Shown here: one piece after another, positions 11,184 to 21,665 of the stretch
Position numbering within the stretch: the stretch's first letter is position 1
Layout of the letters: each line of letters starts with the position of its first letter
Assembly (NCBI GenBank): GCA_019671005.1
Contig: CM033745.1
Coordinates: 30,903,526 to 30,967,525 of the forward strand
From: Hibiscus mutabilis
Lineage: Eukaryota > Streptophyta > Magnoliopsida > Malvales > Malvaceae
Reading direction: 5' to 3'
Length of the DNA: 64,000 nt
Notes under the pieces: generated by a model
What the model saw: the letters and a program-made list of their open reading frames with translations, nothing else
Told to the model about the DNA's origin: nothing
The model's database searches: none
Made by a program: the position numbers and the translations under genes

Positions 11184-14062
11184 TGTAACACATCTTACCT
11201 AGTTTAGGAGTAAACTGAACTAAGAAGTGTTACAGTCAAACATAGGACAACTTACATACTTGCAAGCCCAAAGGTCGAGTATTATGGGTAACTAGGAGAA
11301 CAAGAACACCCACAATTTTTCATTCTTTAAACTTAAATCTTTATCTTGTAATAGAGACATTAGTTAATAGAACCAGATTATAACATATAGGCTCAAGTTC
11401 ATTTTAATACAATTAGGGCGTGAACCATTAAAGATATTAACTTCTAAGTGTAACTACCTAACTTATAACCCACTTAATAATTCAAGCCTACTTCATAGCT
11501 CTTATTTACTCATTCTTAGATATGGTTTGAGTCAAGGGGGAGAAGATTCGATTAAAGACAAAGATGTCAAGGTTCAGCTAAAACATAAGAATCTAAAGGC
11601 AATAAGGAATACATTAAGGTATATCCTTAATCTATTAAAATCAAGCATCATACTCTAACAATCCCATTAGATTAATTACGAAGATTTGAGTTTGATTCAA
11701 ACTTAAAACTGAACATAACTATCCTTAATTCATTCGTATACACATCTAAGCATGCTTTCATAACTAAACTATCATAGCTCAATAAACAAGCAACCATGAA
11801 GCATATTAAGGCCTTTTACAAGTTGATCTCTACTTAAAAGTTTTACAAACCCATAAGATGAAATAGTGTTCTAAATTCACTTTATATATGTACAAACTAT
11901 ATGCCACCAACTAAGAGTTCTAAAAAGAAAGAAAATTACAAAACATACATCTTCGGACTTGTGATCTGAACCAAGCACAAAGAGTATCCATAAACAAGCT
12001 TTATCCTAAAATGTGATGAAGAGATAGAATAAGTATAAACTTAGTGAGGTAGTTTAAAGTAGCTAAAACATGAATCAAACAATCTGTCTTTTCACCAAAT
12101 ATCTAACAAGTAAGCAAACTTCTAAATTTTGACAAGAAATTAGTTATATTGGATTAAAGCATTCAAACAATCATGTACCATCATCCAAGGAATATACAAG
12201 ATCCAACTATAAGCTATTTACTTATCATTCAAGTTATTAAATGACTCATGAATTTTACTTGTAAGTTTAATTATTTTTCTATAACATAGCCTTGGAAATC
12301 AAGTATCCTAGGTACACGAATCCCCAACCAATTGTCTCCATAAAAAGGTACTCAAGGTACCGGTCAATCCCTCCTACTATCGCCAAGTGACCAAAACACA
12401 TCCCTCCTACTGTCGCCTCATAAGGACCGTAGTCCAGGATCGTAGTCCACCTCAAACACGAGCTTTATGAACTCCATGGCATGCCAACTATACCTATGAC
12501 CAACTCGAAACCAAGGCTTTATAATTCATTACTCACCTCAAATCCCATCTTATGTTGCATTCATAATTCATGCATAGATTAATGAAATTAAACAATAGAG
12601 AATGCTCGGTAAGGTTACTAGCCTACCCCTAGACTTTAAACTACACTCACAGTTTGATCCAAGCTAGATATGCTCCCGAATCACAATTCCATTTTGCTTT
12701 TCTACAATTTGATCCACCTTAGACCTTACTTCTTTAAGTCCTTCTTGGTCTAAGTATAACAAAGAATACAACTACATATTAGAATCACATTTAAACTAGT
12801 CTTAATGTTTCTCAATTTTCATATTAAAACAATCCCTAGGCAGCACTTCATTTACCAAAACAGTCCAAATGCACATGTATACATTTATATTCACCAAACA
12901 GTGCACTATGTATTCATATATACACAAAACAGTCCAATTATACATGTATACATATATATACACCAAAACAGTCCACTATGTATTTATATATACTCAAAAG
13001 AGTCCAATTATACATGTATACATATATATACACCAAAACAGTCCACTATGTATTTATATATACTCAAAACAGTCCAATTATACATGTATACATATATATA
13101 CACCAAAATAGTCCACTTTGTATTCTTAACAACCCCTTATACTTGCAAAATAGCCCCTTATACTTGCAAAATAGACCTTCCCCTGTTTTATCGATCCATA
13201 ACAATTTTAAAACAATCTTCATATGATCAAATCAGCCCCTAATTGAATCATTTTGGCCCTCAGCAATTTAAAGTTCATTGCTATCAAACAATAGCAATCA
13301 AATCCAGGTTTAATCACATCTTATGCATTCTACAATGGCCTAAATTATGTTATGAATTTCTAAAACATATGTAATGGCCATATCTTCGTTTTGATCCATT
13401 CGAATCACTCAACTTTCCATAAAACTCATAGGATTTAAAATCAACAACTTACATTACAACCATGTTATCATTTTCTCATGAAGCATGACAATACATTATA
13501 TACACACTTCAAAAGACCTAGAGAAGATTTATAATATGAATCTAAATTTTATACCAACCTTAACAAAACATAACACAAGATGAATTCATGGATAAATTGT
13601 CAAATAAAAGCTTAAACTTGAAGTAAGGAAGAATTTGTTTACCTCCTTCTTTATACACTCGAACAAGACTCTAAAATTTGAGCCAATCAAGCTCAAACCT
13701 TTACATTTCCATGGTAAAACTCTAGTCTCTCTCTCTAGTTTTCAGTTTTTCTTTTGGGGATGAAGAGGATAACATTTTTAGTTATCTCTTCAAATGGCCG
13801 AGATTTCCACCACCCCCTTCCAGATGCCTTCACCAAAACAATTTCTAACTCAAATCTTTACAAGCGCACTTTTACTTTTAATTTATCATGCAAAATTTGT
13901 AGCTTGCCTAGAATTCAATTTGGCCCTTTTGATTTAGCTATCTATTTTTCCTTGCTTTAACTTTTGGTCCTTTTAACTTAATTGATCCTATATTCTTTAG
14001 AAAATAATTTCAGACAATTCAATTTAATAACATACTTCTAAGCCAAAATTTGGGATATTACA
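11184..14062 (-). repeat. E1 right (5') LTR, complete
   Basis: Bounded by TGTAACAC at 11184 and ATTACA at 14062, giving about 2.88 kb. Landmarks in plus-strand order are the GCCACCAACTAAGAG block (~11903), the control module with two TCCCTCCTACT boxes (12320-12520), a TTTAAACTACACTCAC block (~12640), the 62 bp repeat array, the CAGTCC field and a pyrimidine-rich block near 13720-13830. No coding potential beyond translated repeats. Confidence 0.8.
12866..13125. repeat. 62 bp tandem repeat in E1 right LTR
   Basis: About four copies of a ~62 bp unit containing CAGTCCAATT, the palindrome-containing ATACATGTATACATATATAT, CACCAAAACAGTCCACTATG and TATTTATATATACTC. The internal copies are nearly identical, so homogenisation was recent relative to the rest of the LTR. 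Tyr/Ile-rich open frames across it are translation of the repeat. Confidence 0.85.
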
Positions 14063-14227
14063 ACATTACTAACAATTAAATCCTATTTTTTTGTTATTGC
14101 ACTGATAATTTTAGACATTAGAACAACCGTCCTCGTGGGATCGATATCCGAAAGATTTGCCTCTATCTACTATACTTGCATTGAAATTGTACGCTTGCAC
14201 AGTAACTATGACGTTAAATAGTCGATT

Positions 14228-14580
14228 AGAGCCCCAATAACAAATATTAGAAAAAATTGAACCCGTAATAACAAATATTAAAAAATAGGGCCTTAATAAC
14301 AAATATTGAAAAAAATCAGAGCCCTTATAACAAGTATTGAAAAGAATTGGACCTCTAATAATATGTATCGGAGAAAAAATATGCTCTTAATAACAAATGT
14401 TGAAAAAAGTTGGACCTCTAGTAATAAGTGTTAAAAAAATTGGGATCCTAATAATAAGTATTGTAAAAAATGGACCATTGTAATAAATATTAGAAGAATT
14501 AAATTTTAAGAATAGACCTTTAATAGTAAGTATTAAAAATTGAATTATAATACTAAATATTAAAAAATAGGCCCTAACCG
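14228..14580. repeat. AT-rich ~40 bp tandem repeat
   Basis: Around nine degenerate copies of a 35-45 bp unit: a short variable start (GAGCCC, GGACCT, GGGCCT), then TAATAACAAATATTG, then a run of A and TTG. Copies drift towards the right end. It sits just outside the right LTR of E1, after a ~165 bp segment I cannot assign. No coding or LTR landmark is visible within it. Confidence 0.75.
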
Positions 14581-15959
14581 GACGCCCCTCTTGCTCATGC
14601 CCAGGACGGCCTTGCATTCAACCACAAATCAAACCAAAAAATTTATTCTAAAACCATTACGAACATTCCAAATTAAAGCATTACGCACGTTATCGCACAC
14701 ATTACGAAGACTTGTACATAGGTGAGAACAATTTTGATTAAATAGAGAAATTGTAATCCCAACGGTCCATTTATATTTGAATTGAAAATTTCTCCCCGTA
14801 AACTATCATATTAAATAAAGCAAGTATATTTAGCTGGTTGACTAAGTTGTTTATATTTAGCCGGTTAACGAAGCTTATAAGTTTTTAGATAATGAATTCG
14901 AGACCCACTAGAAGCACTTCTCTTTCTTTTTTAAAAATTTTCTTATCTTCCCCTTTAGGTAGAATTAGGATTAAATTTAATATATATATATAAAACTACC
15001 ATATTAAAGCCGCATCTCATTAGGGAAACGTTATTCTGTTGGCTCAAATTCTTGAAACCTTAACCTCCGCACTTTATCGGTCTTTGCAAACTACCCCAAT
15101 TGATAAGATGAACTTTGCGTTGCCAAGAAATTGTGCGCCAAACAAAATTACAGATTAATTTTGAAAGTTTAATAATAAATCTTTTACTTTTCCACACATA
15201 ATTTAATTGGTATTATTTTCTCTGAACAATGGCAACTAGATTTTAACAAACAATAATAGAAGATATCACAATTACAACGCATAAAAAAGAGAGAAAATAA
15301 AGATTCTATCCACAAAAACCTCATTCAAAAATAAAATATGAAACCTAAAGGTGCCAAAGAAAAAACAAATTCTTAGAATCTAGAAACGCACCACAAAAAT
15401 AAAAATGTACTACAAAGGCAGAAAAAAATATGTTAGAAGAGCAAAGATTCTTATTAAAGTTTGAAAAATCTTAAGAAAAACAAAAAACAAATATGTGAAA
15501 AAAAATAAGGAAATAATGAAGACCGTGTCATGACCCTGGAGATGAAAATCGAAGGAAAGTGAATTGAAGGGATGTTATCTGAGAAACATCGAACCTTAAA
15601 GGACAACGTGAGACATTTCGTTACTCTAAAGCCGAACGATGTTGTATCACTAAAAGGGGCTCAAGTCTGATGAGAGCGCAAATGGATACGTCAAGAGAAG
15701 CCCAAATGAATTATGCTAAGTAATTAGTAGATGTTATCTAAATGAGTTATAGTTGTTATCTTTTATACAACTGTAAATTAATAAGCAACAGTACTATGGT
15801 GAGCTGGTATATATAGTCAATTGTAAACGTCAAAAAAGCTTATCTTGAATGTGTTGGAAAAATTTTGATAAATTGGTAACATTAAGTCATATTTTCTATG
15901 GGTAAAGGTGGAGATTCGAATGATGAATTCATTGGTTCATATTTTATTCTATAAGACCT
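14581..15959. other. Unassigned AT-rich region
   Basis: No open frame of note, no LTR terminus and no protein motif. A short GC-richer patch (14575-14625) resembles nothing I recognise. A short TATATATA tract occurs at 14984-14992, and TATATATAG near 15810 could be promoter-like, but nothing downstream supports a gene. Probably old intergenic or degraded transposon sequence. Confidence 0.4.
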
Positions 15960-16262
15960 TTACAATGATATCTCATATGCTCAAAACAGTTGAGTGATGA
16001 AGGAGAAATTGATGCTCAAAATAAAGTACTTGTGAATTGTGTAAGGAAAATAGAAAACCATTGTCCCACATTGGTAGGATAAATAGCACGAGAAGTGTTT
16101 AGATACACCAACCCACATACAAGACATTGAATGACTTGCGTTAAAATTGTGCCTCACATTGCGTAAGGGATGTGAATTGAAGCTTGTCAAACCCATTTGA
16201 GTTGGGATGCACTTGACCAACATAAGCAATGTGAATGTTTTGGACTGTTTGGGCCCAATGTA
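15960..16262. other. Possible old LTR or other TE fragment
   Basis: Contains TGTCCCACATTGGTAGGATA near 16063, followed by a block reading GCCTCACATTGCGTAAGGGA near 16151 and TTTGGGCCCAATGTAAGC near 16246. The CCCACATTGG type of sequence is common in plant LTR promoters and other dispersed repeats. No termini or duplicate copy is visible in the window, so the type cannot be fixed. Confidence 0.3.
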
Positions 16263-16265
16263 AGC

Positions 16266-16356
16266 TCATAAATAGTTATTAAATTTTTTTAAAAAAACAA
16301 ATGGTAATTAATTACAAAATGATAATTAAACTTTATGTTTTGTAACAAAATGGTAA
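16266..16356 (+). repeat. Left inverted arm
   Basis: Its inner half, TTAAACTTTATGTTTTGTAA then CAAAATGGTAA (16326-16356), is the near-exact reverse complement of 17572-17602. The outer half (ATAAATAGTTATTAAATTT) also pairs with the right arm. The terminal GGGTAAATT seen at the right end is not recognisable here, so the left tip is worn or replaced. Confidence 0.65.
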
Positions 16357-16482
16357 TGCGATTGTTATAAAATTTTGTATAGTAGTATATTTAATCATCT
16401 ATATTTACACATACAATCAATTTAGTCTTAATTCAAAAAATACACTAAATTTAGCTCTCGTTATTTACACATTTTATTATTC

Positions 16483-17566
16483 TTACATCCTTCCTTTATG
16501 TACTGAACCATAGCCACCTTCACCTAACTTTTCTTTAAAACAGCTACTCATTCGTTTTATCTCACGAAAAGAGTACCTTATTGGCATCAGATCATGTTGG
16601 CATTTAAAGAAGTTTTCAATCGTATCATCAGCAGATGAATGTCTTCTCCACTATTTGTATGTAACAAGTGCAAGCAAGCAACACATCCTCAGTAAATATC
16701 TTGCTAAGATAACTCCTCCTTTTAAAGAAAGGTAGAATTGAATGCATTAGTAAAATCAGATGAATATAAAGTTAACTGTTATGTGCAATATATGGCAGAA
16801 TTAAAGCTATTTACATGTTATTCCTACACATAAAACACTAGTACCTGCAGAATAATACCATTAAAAGCAAAATATGGTTATTTCAATACGAGGAATCAAA
16901 AGTGTAAATCGATCAATAATGATGAGTATTATTCTGCAGAATTAAAGCTATTTACATGTTATTCCAACACATAAAACATACTGTCAGGTGCATAATACGT
17001 ATTTGGAATATATGAGGGCCATTGAACAAGAAATGCACGAAGCTATCCGCGTAGGTTAGAACTTTGCAGGGCATACATCAAGGGTTGTAACCTGCATTAC
17101 ATTTATATAATTGAAATCAGGACAATTGAAAAGGTCTCTCCTCAGTGCTTTCATGGAGTGCTAATCTTAAACCAAGATCCGAATCAATTTCAAGGCCGAG
17201 TAATAGATTCTGGTAGATGTCCAAAGTAGACATGCCGCTGATATTTTCAACCGTAATCGGAACCAAGGCATCGATCGTGCAAGATTCATCAAATTTTTTG
17301 GCGGGGGTTTTCTTATCTAAAAAATAAAAGTAGGAAGCAGTTGGATTGAAAGAGCTAGTGGGGCAACTTGACGCATTAATATACAAAGAAGATTTCATCG
17401 GTTTCGTGCAGTTCACTAGATACATGACGGATCGAAACTGCAGATCATAGGGTATCCTACATCTGTCACCAAAGCTAAAGGAATTGCGGGGAAGGGAGCA
17501 ATTATCATCCTTGCTGTGATTTGCAACGATAGCTTGCATCCATAAATTCGAGTTAAGTACTTAACG
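16483..17566 (-). pseudogene. LRK10-like receptor kinase fragment (wall-associated kinase type)
   Basis: Two minus-strand blocks in the order of an LRK10L protein. The first (17566-~17150) is the C-terminal part of the cysteine-containing ectodomain (GUB_WAK type): RNSFSFGDRCRIPYDLQF, VMYLVNCTKPMKSSLYINAS, then FDESCTIDALVPITVENISG and STLDIYQNLLLGLEI. The second (~16725-16483) is a membrane segment (GGVILARYLLRMCCLLALVT), a juxtamembrane RRHSSADDTIENFF, LMPIRYSFREIKRM and the kinase glycine loop LGEGGYGSVHKG, ending in a stop right after RM. An in-frame TAG at 16651-16653 splits the juxtamembrane. The ~390 bp between the blocks probably holds the intron expected between the ectodomain and TM-kinase exons. 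The N-terminal ectodomain and nearly all of the kinase are missing. In intact relatives this is a plasma-membrane receptor-like kinase; this copy cannot signal. Confidence 0.8.
16801..16980. repeat. Short direct and inverted repeats in the presumed intron
   Basis: A ~38 bp segment (ATTAAAGCTATTTACATGTT and following) occurs at about 16801-16838 and again at 16943-16980. CTGCAGAATAATAC at 16848 is repeated inverted as GTATTATTCTGCAG near 16927. This looks like a small footprint or local duplication inside the captured fragment. Confidence 0.6.
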
Positions 17567-17571
17567 CCGAG

Positions 17572-17684
17572 TTACCATTTTGTTACAAACCATAAAGTTT
17601 AATTTTTATTTTGTAAACATTTGAAAGTTTGGTTACCATTTTATTTTTTTAACAAAGTTCATTGACTATTTGTAAAATTTACCC
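17572..17684 (-). repeat. Right inverted arm
   Basis: TTACCATTTTGTTACAAACC followed by ATAAAGTTTAA mirrors the left arm. A 16 bp segment (~17618-17633) is extra here. The outer end in reverse complement reads GGGTAAATTTTACAAATAGT, like Mutator-type termini. Confidence 0.65.
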
Positions 17685-18752
17685 ATAAAATTTTCCTTAA
17701 AATGACATATATTTTTTAATATTCCGAATTAAAAGGATAATTTATGGTTTCCTTAAATTCGAATATTAAAGAGGTAATAGCTTGTAATTAACGAAAAAAT
17801 ATCCATTTAAATATGATATTAATTGATTATCTCTGAATTAAATCGAACACAAAATTAATGGCCATATTTCGAATTATTTCGTTTCCATAACTTTCCTACT
17901 TGAATCCTCTATAAATATCTTGTCAATCTTCATGGTTGAGACACAACTCGAAATCTTTTCTTCTTGTAATACCTGAATTTTACTCGGGTATGAGTATATA
18001 TATAAATATATTTCTCTTACAAGTAAATAAAAAATGAACAGGTAATAAAACCCAATAATAATAATAATAATAGTCTATAAATAAATTCATCTCAGTCCAA
18101 TAAATGTCCAATTACAACCAAAATTACCTAAACATGGCCCAAAGCCCATTATATCAGTGCTCTATACATATTCCCGCCCATTTTAATGCCCAAACAAACA
18201 CAAAATTTGGTTAAATCCTATTTTCCCGCTCAAATCCGCCACATGGCAGCCTCTCATTGGCCTAAACCGCTTCACAAGGATTATGATTTTCTTGAGCCTT
18301 ATATGGATCTAGCTAGCATGACATCAGCTATTACATCATCTCGGTCAGACCCTATAAATAGCAAGAGAGAGAATTTGTCAGCATTAATCAACAATCATAA
18401 TTAGTCATTATTAAACTAATAATAATAATAGATAACAAGGAGGATAGATAATTACCTTGGATGTCGAAATGTCTAAGAGCTTAAGAGCCGTCACCATGGA
18501 AGCTCAGTTGTCGTCGAAAGTCGAGGAGTCATCGGAACTGTAAAATATCATCGGCAAGAAGGATCAGACTGTCGTTTTCATGGCCGTAGAAGTAAAACCC
18601 TTTCATTCATTTCGAATCCCTGTAAAACAAAGAAAAGCTTTAATTTGTATATAGAAAATAATGAAAGAGATAGCCGGAACGCATCTTATCTAGTGGTCAG
18701 AATATTTTAATGGTGGAGTTGAAGAGGGCTCGGGTACAAGTAGATCTAGGTC
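17685..18752. other. Unassigned AT-rich region with TATA-like and trinucleotide stretches
   Basis: Contains CTCTATAAATATCTTG (17910), a TATATATATAAATATA stretch (17995), an (AAT)n run at 18053-18073, CCTATAAATAGCAAGAGAG (18350) and a second AATAATAATAATAG run (18417). The TATAAATA contexts followed by CAA/ATCAACAA-rich leader-like sequence suggest LTR or promoter debris. No protein could be assigned: the 72-codon frame at 18186 has no motif I recognise. Confidence 0.4.
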
Positions 18753-19149
18753 TGTAACAACCCATTCCCGGCTTGGTAGAGAACTAGGTCGGAGTATGCT
18801 ACCGGTGATTGATATAGTAATCAGAACAGTATTTTGAACAACGTTCAAAGGTTCAATAACGGTGAAATAATATCAATAACTCAATACCATATTATGACAG
18901 TACAACGAGGATGATAATTCGATTTAGAACTGTGATCTTTCATTTTAGGACCAATTTTCAAGTTTTAGGGCCTAATATGTAATTTTAGTAATTTACCGGT
19001 CCCTCCTATAAATTAAACTTACCAATATGAAATTCATTCTATAAACATAGAGCATATATATTTTTATCCCAGTTAGAGGTCATTTACTTAGTCAATTATA
19101 GCATTTAATAAATTGTGACTATTTCGTAAATTACAAAACTTATTCCCAT

Positions 19150-19590
19150 AGCTTTTAACAGATTTACCTATATCGGTAGCGGTACTCGGGGAAGTCGTGC
19201 CAGTATGTCTATTTCTGGACCAGTAATATCGTTAGGTTCGGTGAACTCGTACCGGTACGAGGTTAACTCGTATCGGTACGCGATGCTGGACTTACAAATT
19301 TAGAAAATCGAGTAATGATTTCACGTACTGATATGTGTCGGTACGGAGGGTTCAAGTATCTTGGATCGGTATGTTCGGTATTCGTTCCAAAACCCCTTTA
19401 CTAATTAAGCCTATGGGGATCGTTATGACCTTAATCCGTATCGATACCCCTTTATTATCCAAAATTCCAGTGTTGATTTTGCTTACCGGTACTACCTTAG
19501 CAGTACCGGTACGCTTGTACGCCTATAACCAATATTGCACAAAGGTATCGGTATGCCATCACTCGTATTGGTACGCCTGGTTCTGTAATG
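19150..19590. repeat. Cluster of CGTACCGGTACG / GTATCGGTACG motifs
   Basis: At least ten copies or near-copies of an 11-12 bp palindromic motif, consensus CGTAYCGGTACG, at 25-60 bp intervals, for example at 19249-19260, 19269-19280 and 19503-19514, with variants CGTATCGATACC and CGTATTGGTACG. The sequence between the motifs is not repeated. The same motif family recurs at the same place in the E2 LTRs (22080-22460 and 29690-29810). Confidence 0.75.
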
Positions 19591-20319
19591 ATATTTTAGT
19601 CTATTTTTATGCATTTTGACTAGTCAAACAACATTCAATTTCTATGAAATTTTGTAGGCAAGTTTAATTAGTCATAATGTACTAGCATGCTAAATTTCAT
19701 AGCTATGTAATCTATTTACTAGAATTTTACCTTTTTAGGCCAAATATGCATATTTTCCGAACGTTTAGGTATTTCAAAATGACACTTTAAGCCCTTAAAA
19801 CATAATATGGCCAAACACCATACACATACACCAAAATAGCCGAAAATGTCTTAAACAACTATTATGCCACCATTTTAGTAGTTTGTGGGGATGATATATA
19901 TTACTTCAAAGGCGTAGTGACTTGTCAAAACCTTAGATTACCCCGATCTCGAATGAAAACATTCTTTAACCTGAAATGCATGAAATGAAATGCATTAGAC
20001 ATACTTTGCCTAGTTGAGGTAATCATAAACTATGTTAATAACAATGAAATGCAATTCAAATGATGATTCAACAATGGCAGTGCTATGAATTATGTTCATT
20101 AACGCATTTAACAAATATCAACTATATTCTCGTGGATCGAATCAAGATAGTGGATACGCGAATTCCTACGCCTCGAAAAATCAATGATGGTCACGTCCCT
20201 ACGCCTCTCCAGTTGACCAATAACACAAACATCCCTCCACCTCGCCACAATAAAGGTCGTAGCCCAAGGACCGTAGTCCACCCGTATCAATGAGCTCATG
20301 AATTCTATGGCATGCCAAT

Positions 20320-20500
20320 AACGATGACAATATCAGTGTTGATAACAATGGCAATATCAATGTCAATGTCAATATTTCAATAGCAATAACAATATCAATG
20401 CCCGATGATCGATGTTTCCATATCTCAATGATTCAATGATGTCAATGAAAATAGCAGTGCTTCCTTGATCAATATTTCAATGCAATTACTTATTGATGCT
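20320..20500. repeat. Imperfect CAATRN micro-repeat
   Basis: Roughly hexameric repeats of CAATGN/CAATAN (ACAATGGCAATATCAATGTC and on), just right of the control module. The same location in the E2 LTR holds a longer version (23100-23520). Confidence 0.8.
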
Positions 20501-21578
20501 TACCAATATAGTCTCCAAAGAGATTCGATGCAATATGCTTAGGCACAATGTTAGCTATGTAATATTCAATATCAATGAAATCGGGAATGGCACCTAGCCT
20601 ATTCTCGTGACTCCGACTATACTCACCTAATCCTCCGATGCTTCTATGGCTCTCGGACGGTGATCCTTTTGCCTTTGAGATTTGAAGGCTTTGATGGAAG
20701 TGGTGGTTCTTCACATTCAAACTCTTGAGCTAGACAAAAGACACAAGAAAGTGATTACCATGAATTCAACGATATCAAACTCAATATTTAAACTCATACT
20801 ATCTTTTTTCTATGAAACAACCATTGATTTAAACTTAGAAAGCATGGGTGATATCTTAGGATTTATAATCTTTGTACTTGAAATTGGCCATCATCTAGTG
20901 ATGAATCAAGGAGTTGATAGAGGACTATTACTTAACCGATCGATAGCTACACGGTGGAATCAAAAAATTGAAGAAAACTTGAACTTGGAGCTATGCAAAA
21001 ATGGAGCTGATTGCTTAAAGATGGGGAGGTGCTTGCTTGAGTGAAGAAGAAGATGGAGTTAGGAGATGATGAAAATTGTTTAAGTGTTATAAAACACTTT
21101 TCCTAAGTAAAACTAAATGTCCGGATGCTTACCCTCCAGAAGAGGAAAGCTTTAAAATATAATTAACATGTTTCCTTCCTCTTCCTACAATGATAATCCA
21201 TCCGTAAGCCATCTAAATCCTCTTTTGTCAAATTCCATCATCTTTTCTATCCATTTTAGACAAGCCCACGTGAAAGAAGCCAAGCTAGTAGGTGACGAGC
21301 CTTGCCTTTTTGTGAAATCATGTCCTTAGCCATTCAATAATTTTCTTCTTACATTTCTAGCCAAATAGTTTGAATTTTCACAATATTGTCACTAAACTAT
21401 GGTACTTAAACTTTAATTTCTTTTAATAAGGTCCTTAATCAATGAATTGACTCTATTAGTCCAATATCAATGTAATTGACCAAATGGTCAAAGTTAATGC
21501 AATACTTGGACCTTTTTGGTATAGAGTTTCTGAATGCTGAAACCTAATTTCGACTAGACTAGTTTTTGGAGAGTTACA

Positions 21579-21665
21579 ATTCTTCCCCTTAAGAAAAATT
21601 TATCCTCAAATTTTACCTAAACCGAAGAGATGAGGGTATCGCGTCTTCATTGTCACTTCTGGATC
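21579..21665 (-). other. E3 polypurine tract and stub of internal region
   Basis: Directly right of the E3 LTR the plus strand reads ATTCTTCCCCTTAAGAAAAA, a purine-rich tract on the element strand. The next ~70 bp (CTCAAATTTTACCTAAACCG, AGAGATGAGG) match the equivalent positions of E2 (24441-24530). The match ends at 21665, where the TGTAACACC of E2 begins, so E2 appears to have inserted here. Confidence 0.7.

Larger units (their letters stand above)
6660..14062 (-). mobile_element. E1: decayed Tekay-like Ty3/gypsy element
   Basis: Read on the minus strand: 5' LTR (14062-11184), PBS (11178-11167), gag from ATG 11025, zinc knuckle, protease, reverse transcriptase, a stub of RNase H, then directly a polypurine remnant and the 3' LTR (8220-6660). 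Integrase and most of RNase H are missing, so a large internal deletion joined the RNase H start to the PPT. The left LTR lacks its first ~1.3 kb relative to the right one and abuts the Athila-like LTR. The domain order gag-PR-RT-RH and the iMet-type PBS are typical of Ty3/gypsy; lineage assignment to Tekay/Del is by protein resemblance. Confidence 0.8.
16266..17684. mobile_element. Putative Pack-MULE-like element carrying a receptor kinase fragment
   Basis: Two inverted arms of ~90-110 bp (16266-16356 and 17572-17684) flank ~1.2 kb holding an LRK10-like gene fragment. The right outer end reads GGGTAAATTTTACAAATAGT in reverse complement, which resembles the GGGTAAATT start of many plant Mutator-like TIRs. 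No transposase is present. A matching 9 bp target duplication is not visible next to the arms. The alternative is two separate MITE-like insertions in opposite orientation around an older gene fragment. Confidence 0.5.
18753..21578 (-). repeat. E3 3' LTR (Tekay-like)
   Basis: Bounded by TGTAACAACCCATTCC at 18753 and AGTTACA ending at 21578 (~2.83 kb). It resembles the E2 LTR throughout: the start region with GTAGAGAACTAGGT, GCCACCATTTTAGTAG (~19866), the control module (20150-20310), a CAATG micro-repeat (20320-20500), a TGACTCCGACTATACTCACC block (~20609) and a polypurine tract right outside. It differs from E2 in the density of palindromic GTACCGGTAC motifs. Confidence 0.8.

Noticed and set aside
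12805..13242. Overlapping Tyr/Ile-rich open frames
   Set aside because: They arise because a ~62 bp repeat lacks stops in three frames; they lie within an LTR.
14063..14227. Possible LTR 3' end (CTCGTGGGATCGATATCC ... TGTACGCTTGCACAG)
   Set aside because: The wording resembles ends of some plant LTRs, but no terminus, partner or internal region could be found.
20682..21044. 120-codon plus-strand frame in the E3 LTR
   Set aside because: Within an LTR, on the opposite strand to the element, no recognisable domain, and not kept open in the E2 LTR.
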